NCBI GenBank assembly: GCA_026991065.1
Contig: JALXCG010000178.1
Location: forward strand, 1-7,623
Length of the DNA stretch: 7,623 bases
Source: Gemmatimonadota bacterium
GTDB lineage: Bacteria; GCA-2686955
Reading direction: 5' to 3'
Within the stretch, counting starts at the first letter, position 1. Every line of letters begins with the position of its first letter. A program made the position numbers and the translations under genes. The notes under the pieces were generated by a model. It ran no database searches. It was given only the letters and a program-made list of their open reading frames with translations, and was not told where the DNA came from. Shown here piece after piece: positions 4,993 to 7,623 of the stretch.

Positions 4993-6990
4993 CTACTCTT
5001 TGCCCCCGTCCCTGGCGGAGGGCGGGGCCACGCGCGTGCTACCGCTCCGCCGATCATGCTCCGGTTGACGATGGACTGCCGCGATTCTCTGGCTCTCCTT
5101 GTCCGGGGCCAGTCGGTGGCGTGCCACCTCGCGGGCGATGGTCGCGTCTTTGACGTAGCGCATTAGCAATCGCTTGGGTTCCTGGGCAACGCGCCAGATG
5201 AACTCCATTCCGATTCGCACGACCCAGTCCGGTGCCGGCGGAAGGTCTCCGGCCAGAATGTCAAAAGTGCCACCGATGCCGATGCATACGGACGCGCCGG
5301 TGGCTGCCAGGTAGCGCGCACCCCAGATATCCTGCTTGGGCATCCCGAACGCAACCAGGATGATCTGTGCTTTCGATTGGCGAATGATCTCCACGGTTTC
5401 GTCATCTTCCGGAGAGGGATGCTTGGGGTCATAGAACGGCGCGTGGCAACCGACGATCTGCAGTCCGGGGAAACGCTCTTTGGAGCGTTTCGCGGCGCGC
5501 TCCGCAACCCCTGGGGCGGCACCCAGCAGAAAGATGCGCCATCCCTCGCGTGCGCCCACTTGCAGAATCCGCTCCGCGAGGATTCTTCCCTGCACTTTGT
5601 CGCGGAGCGGTTCTCCCAGCAGTCGTGCCGCCCGCACCACCCAGGCACCATCAGGGATATTCAGGCGCGCTCTCGCTAGAAGTTGCAGAAAGGCGGGATC
5701 CCGGCGCGCCCGCATCAGAAAATTCACGTTTGGCGTAGCGATTTGGCTGACCCGGCCGTCGGAGACATAGCGTTTGATCAGCTGCAGGCATTCATCCATC
5801 GTGACGTCGTGAACGGGGACCCCAAGAATGTTGCGGGCAATGGGGTCACCCAGGCGCGCGGCGCGTTCCGCTTCCACTCCGGAGATGCGCGCTGCACTCT
5901 TGGATGCCGTGACCTGCTCCAGCAGAGCGGCCAGGGATTCGGCGGGATCCTCCGCCGCGAGACGCCGCGCATGGGCGAGCGCGTTGGTAGCCAAAGTGGC
6001 ACAGCGTTGAGGGTCCTGTATCAGCTTCGCGAGCGCGGGACCAATCTCCTCCTCGCCCACGACCAATCCATTTACGCCGTTTTCCACGATCTCGTAGCCA
6101 CCGACTCCCGCGACAGCCACGACGACCTGGCCGGCACTCATCGCATCCGCCACGGCAGCACGAGTCTGGGGGGGGCCCAGCGCGAGAAGGATGGTTCGCT
6201 CGCCGCCTGTGTGCAGACAATCGAGCGCTCCGGGCTCGGCGAGCCACGGGAAGGCCTGTCGCTCCCGCGCCTTGTGATGCGTCGCCGCGACCAGTTCGGG
6301 AATCGTGCGGAAACCAACCCGGACGTGAGTCAGACCGGCGGCCCGGATGTGTTCGATGGCATTGAAAACAAGCTCGGTGTCGGCGGATCGTCTTAGCGGC
6401 AGGGGAAGCGCGACGAGTATGGTCGGGCGCTCCTCCTGCACCTCCCACGGGCTGTGGTTTACCGTGACGGCTGCCGGAATGCGAATGCACTTGGTCGCTG
6501 GAAAGTGAGCTTCCATGGCCGCGACATGAGCGGCGGAAGTACTCAGCAACACCGCGCTGGCATAGAAACGAAGAGGAAACCGGCGTCGTGGAAGGGCACT
6601 GGAGGGCGCTGGATCACCCCGGTGGCTTGCTCCTGCCGGGTCGATCAACACTCGACGGCGGATGCGGTAGCGCAATCCCAGGCGCAGCGCATCCCGTGAG
6701 GCGCCCGGGCCGACGCCAATGACGCCATGCAGGTGGTGGCGCGCTCTGAGGGCCTGCAATCCTTCCGGCCCACGCAGAGCGTGGAAGATCTGGTGGCCGA
6801 CTTGTGCCTGCTCCAGGGCCGACCGCAGATGCAGCGGGATGGGGTCAACGGAGTCGGCCGGCGGCAGCAGTACGGCCCAGTGATGGACCCACGTGCGATC
6901 GGAAATGTGGGATGAAGGGGTCATGGCATGCGTGGCGAGCGCCGATGGGAAGGGGTGTGTGGCCGCGATCCGCGTAACCACGTTTCTCAT
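4993..6990 (-). CDS. Two-domain protein: diverged GT4-like half fused to a WecG/TagA/CpsF glycosyltransferase
   Basis: This 665-residue protein has a GT-B/GT4-like N-terminal half (about 38-360). It is recognised by a C-terminal lobe reading ADAMSAGQVVVAVAGVGGYE, then IVENGVNGLVVGEEEIGPAL and LIQDPQRCATLATNALAHAR. A linker (about 361-385) leads to a full WecG/TagA domain (about 386-625): NILGVPVHDVTMDECLQLI, ATPNVNFLMRARRDPAF (Thr419, Asn421), IPDGAWVVRAARLLG with the predicted catalytic Asp447, IFLLGAAPGVAERAA, VAFGMPKQDIWGARY, GIGGTFDILAG and QEPKRLLMRY. Known family role: adding a sugar, often ManNAc or ManNAcA, to a lipid-linked acceptor at the inner membrane. The GT4 half looks catalytically weak: the R/K pair and EX7E glutamates of retaining GT4 enzymes are not seen. 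A 50-residue charged tail follows the TagA domain. ATG 6990 is the first start after an in-frame stop; Met23 (6924) is an alternative, and neither has a clear Shine-Dalgarno sequence. The gene runs against the flanking genes. The fold call for the C-terminal half is strong, for the N-terminal half moderate. Confidence 0.85.
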   Translation of the reverse strand: MRNVVTRIAATHPFPSALATHAMTPSSHISDRTWVHHWAVLLPPADSVDPIPLHLRSALEQAQVGHQIFHALRGPEGLQALRARHHLHGVIGVGPGASRDALRLGLRYRIRRRVLIDPAGASHRGDPAPSSALPRRRFPLRFYASAVLLSTSAAHVAAMEAHFPATKCIRIPAAVTVNHSPWEVQEERPTILVALPLPLRRSADTELVFNAIEHIRAAGLTHVRVGFRTIPELVAATHHKARERQAFPWLAEPGALDCLHTGGERTILLALGPPQTRAAVADAMSAGQVVVAVAGVGGYEIVENGVNGLVVGEEEIGPALAKLIQDPQRCATLATNALAHARRLAAEDPAESLAALLEQVTASKSAARISGVEAERAARLGDPIARNILGVPVHDVTMDECLQLIKRYVSDGRVSQIATPNVNFLMRARRDPAFLQLLARARLNIPDGAWVVRAARLLGEPLRDKVQGRILAERILQVGAREGWRIFLLGAAPGVAERAAKRSKERFPGLQIVGCHAPFYDPKHPSPEDDETVEIIRQSKAQIILVAFGMPKQDIWGARYLAATGASVCIGIGGTFDILAGDLPPAPDWVVRIGMEFIWRVAQEPKRLLMRYVKDATIAREVARHRLAPDKESQRIAAVHRQPEHDRRSGSTRVAPPSARDGGKE

Positions 6991-7031
6991 CCAGTATCGT
7001 CGGGAGTCGTCGGCATCTTGCGGAAACCGGC

Positions 7032-7044
7032 ATCCCGCGGGGAT
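7032..7044. promoter_or_regulatory. Short interrupted palindrome in the divergent intergenic region, possible operator
   Basis: ATCCC-GCG-GGGAT forms a perfect 5-3-5 inverted repeat about 40 bases upstream of the minus-strand start and 123 bases upstream of the plus-strand glycosyltransferase start. Its position between two divergent genes fits a regulator site. A single 13-base palindrome in GC-rich DNA can also arise by chance. Confidence 0.2.
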
Positions 7045-7070
7045 TCATTTGGAAGATGAACGCCCCCGGC

Positions 7071-7100
7071 TTGACTCGATTGGGAACTAAAATCTAGCAT
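7071..7100 (+). promoter_or_regulatory. Weak sigma70-like promoter candidate for the downstream glycosyltransferase
   Basis: TTGACT (7071-7076) is followed after 18 bases by TAGCAT (7095-7100), giving a 5/6 match to the -35 consensus and 4/6 to the -10. The predicted start near 7107 would leave a leader of about 60 bases before the ATG at 7167. TAAAAT at 7088-7093 is a better -10 but too close to this -35. No convincing promoter was seen for the minus-strand gene in the same region. Confidence 0.25.
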
Positions 7101-7166
7101 GCGAAACCCGCGCGTGACCCGCATAGATGCAGCACTTAATCGCAAACACGATACCAGAGCAGGCTC

Positions 7167-7623
7167 ATGACCAGAATCGACAAATGGGGAGAACCCGATC
7201 CCTCTCGGATCACCGTTCTCTTCTTCAGTTGCAACTTTGTAATTGGTGGCGCGCAGCGGCAGGTGGTCGATCTTGTCACCCACATGGACCGTGACCGTTT
7301 CCGCCCTTTGGTCGCCTGTTTCGGTCCCAGCGGGCCATTTGCGGAAGAGGTGCAAGCGGCCGGAATACCATTTGCCTGTTGGGAGATCCAACCGAGCTAT
7401 AACCTCGGCGCGCTGGGAGTCGTGTGGCGGATGGTGCAATTGTTGCGCCGTGAGAAAGTTCACATTTTTCAGACTTACGAGTTCCCCACCAAGGTGCTTG
7501 GGTGGACGGCGGGACGGTTGGCCCGAACACCGGTGATCACCTGCGCCGAGCATGGCACCGGCGAGCCCAAAGATACGCCGGCGAAGACCCGTTTGCTGCG
7601 TGGACTGAGCCGGTTTTGCGATC
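7167..7623 (+). CDS. GT4-family glycosyltransferase, N-terminal part (runs off the window)
   Basis: The reading frame opens at ATG 7167 and stays open to the window end, giving 152 whole codons. Residues 15-36 read as a first beta strand followed by the GT4 acceptor-side glycine motif (ITVLFFSCNFVIGGAQRQV, then VDL). Further GT-B N-lobe features follow: a second strand RFRPLVACFGPSGPFAEEVQ, an AAGIPF turn, LLRREKVHIFQTYEFPTKVLG (about 92-112, the usual strand before a contact loop) and PVITCAEHG (122-130), the strand ending in His-Gly typical of this lobe. Role by family: transfer of a sugar from a nucleotide-sugar donor to the growing lipid-linked repeat unit at the cytoplasmic face. The donor-binding C-lobe with the R/K and EX7E motifs lies beyond the window, so activity cannot be checked. 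The Shine-Dalgarno sequence is modest (GAG at 7157-7159 and AGG at 7161-7163). The gene is divergent from the fusion gene. Confidence 0.85.
   Translation, partial: MTRIDKWGEPDPSRITVLFFSCNFVIGGAQRQVVDLVTHMDRDRFRPLVACFGPSGPFAEEVQAAGIPFACWEIQPSYNLGALGVVWRMVQLLRREKVHIFQTYEFPTKVLGWTAGRLARTPVITCAEHGTGEPKDTPAKTRLLRGLSRFCD

Noticed and set aside
5870-5880. Internal GTG (Val372) as a separate start for the WecG/TagA domain
   Set aside because: No ribosome site at proper spacing and no stop in the upstream frame; a single fused protein is simpler.
5683-6396. Plus-strand open frame of 237 codons opposite the fusion gene
   Set aside because: It is antisense to a recognised glycosyltransferase frame, and the translation is compositionally biased without recognisable domain motifs.
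7083-7110. GGAACT as an ECF-sigma-type -35 box
   Set aside because: No convincing matching -10 element lies at the usual distance downstream.
6987-7553. Minus-strand open frame of 188 codons over the divergent region and the GT4 gene
   Set aside because: It overlaps the start of the fusion gene and is antisense to a clear GT4 N-lobe; no motif or ribosome site supports it.

Overview
The window is part of an exopolysaccharide or capsule locus of the Wzx/Wzy-dependent type. The host is probably a high-GC Gram-negative bacterium. The evidence for an outer membrane is a lipoprotein-type polysaccharide export (Wza/OMA-family) protein encoded beside an inner-membrane Wzz/GumC-type co-polymerase. 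The sequence does not fix the phylum. I saw no rRNA, tRNA, CRISPR array, transposase or phage gene.

Layout: (1) 1-227 (+) is the 3' end of a CpsD/BY-kinase-like P-loop ATPase, recognised from its Walker B region and family-typical C-terminal half. (2) 236-988 (+) encodes a short Wza-like export lipoprotein. (3) 972-2006 (+) encodes a polyprenyl-phosphate sugar-1-phosphate transferase that starts the repeat unit. It has a Rossmann-like N-domain but lacks the usual N-terminal membrane bundle. (4) 2041-3588 (+) encodes a Wzz/GumC chain-length protein without a fused kinase. (5) 3585-4943 (+) encodes a Wzx-type flippase that starts at a TTG overlapping the wzz stop. These five genes are tightly packed or overlapping and look like one transcription unit.

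The flippase gene meets a convergent minus-strand gene (4993-6990) across a 49-base gap filled by a GC-rich hairpin. That gene encodes a 665-residue two-domain protein: a diverged GT4-like (GT-B) half followed by a complete WecG/TagA/CpsF glycosyltransferase half. A 176-base divergent intergenic region (6991-7166) holds a short palindrome and a weak promoter candidate. It leads to a GT4 glycosyltransferase gene (7167 onward, +) cut off by the window end.

Together the genes fit one pathway. The priming transferase loads the first sugar phosphate on the lipid carrier. The WecG/TagA-type protein and the GT4 enzyme extend it, and the flippase moves the lipid-linked unit across the inner membrane. 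The Wzz-like protein with the CpsD-like kinase controls polymer length, and the Wza-like protein forms the outer-membrane exit. No Wzy polymerase is present in the window. The points most worth a second look are the GT4-like/WecG-TagA fusion with eroded GT4 motifs, and the priming transferase with missing membrane bundle and altered C-terminal loop.
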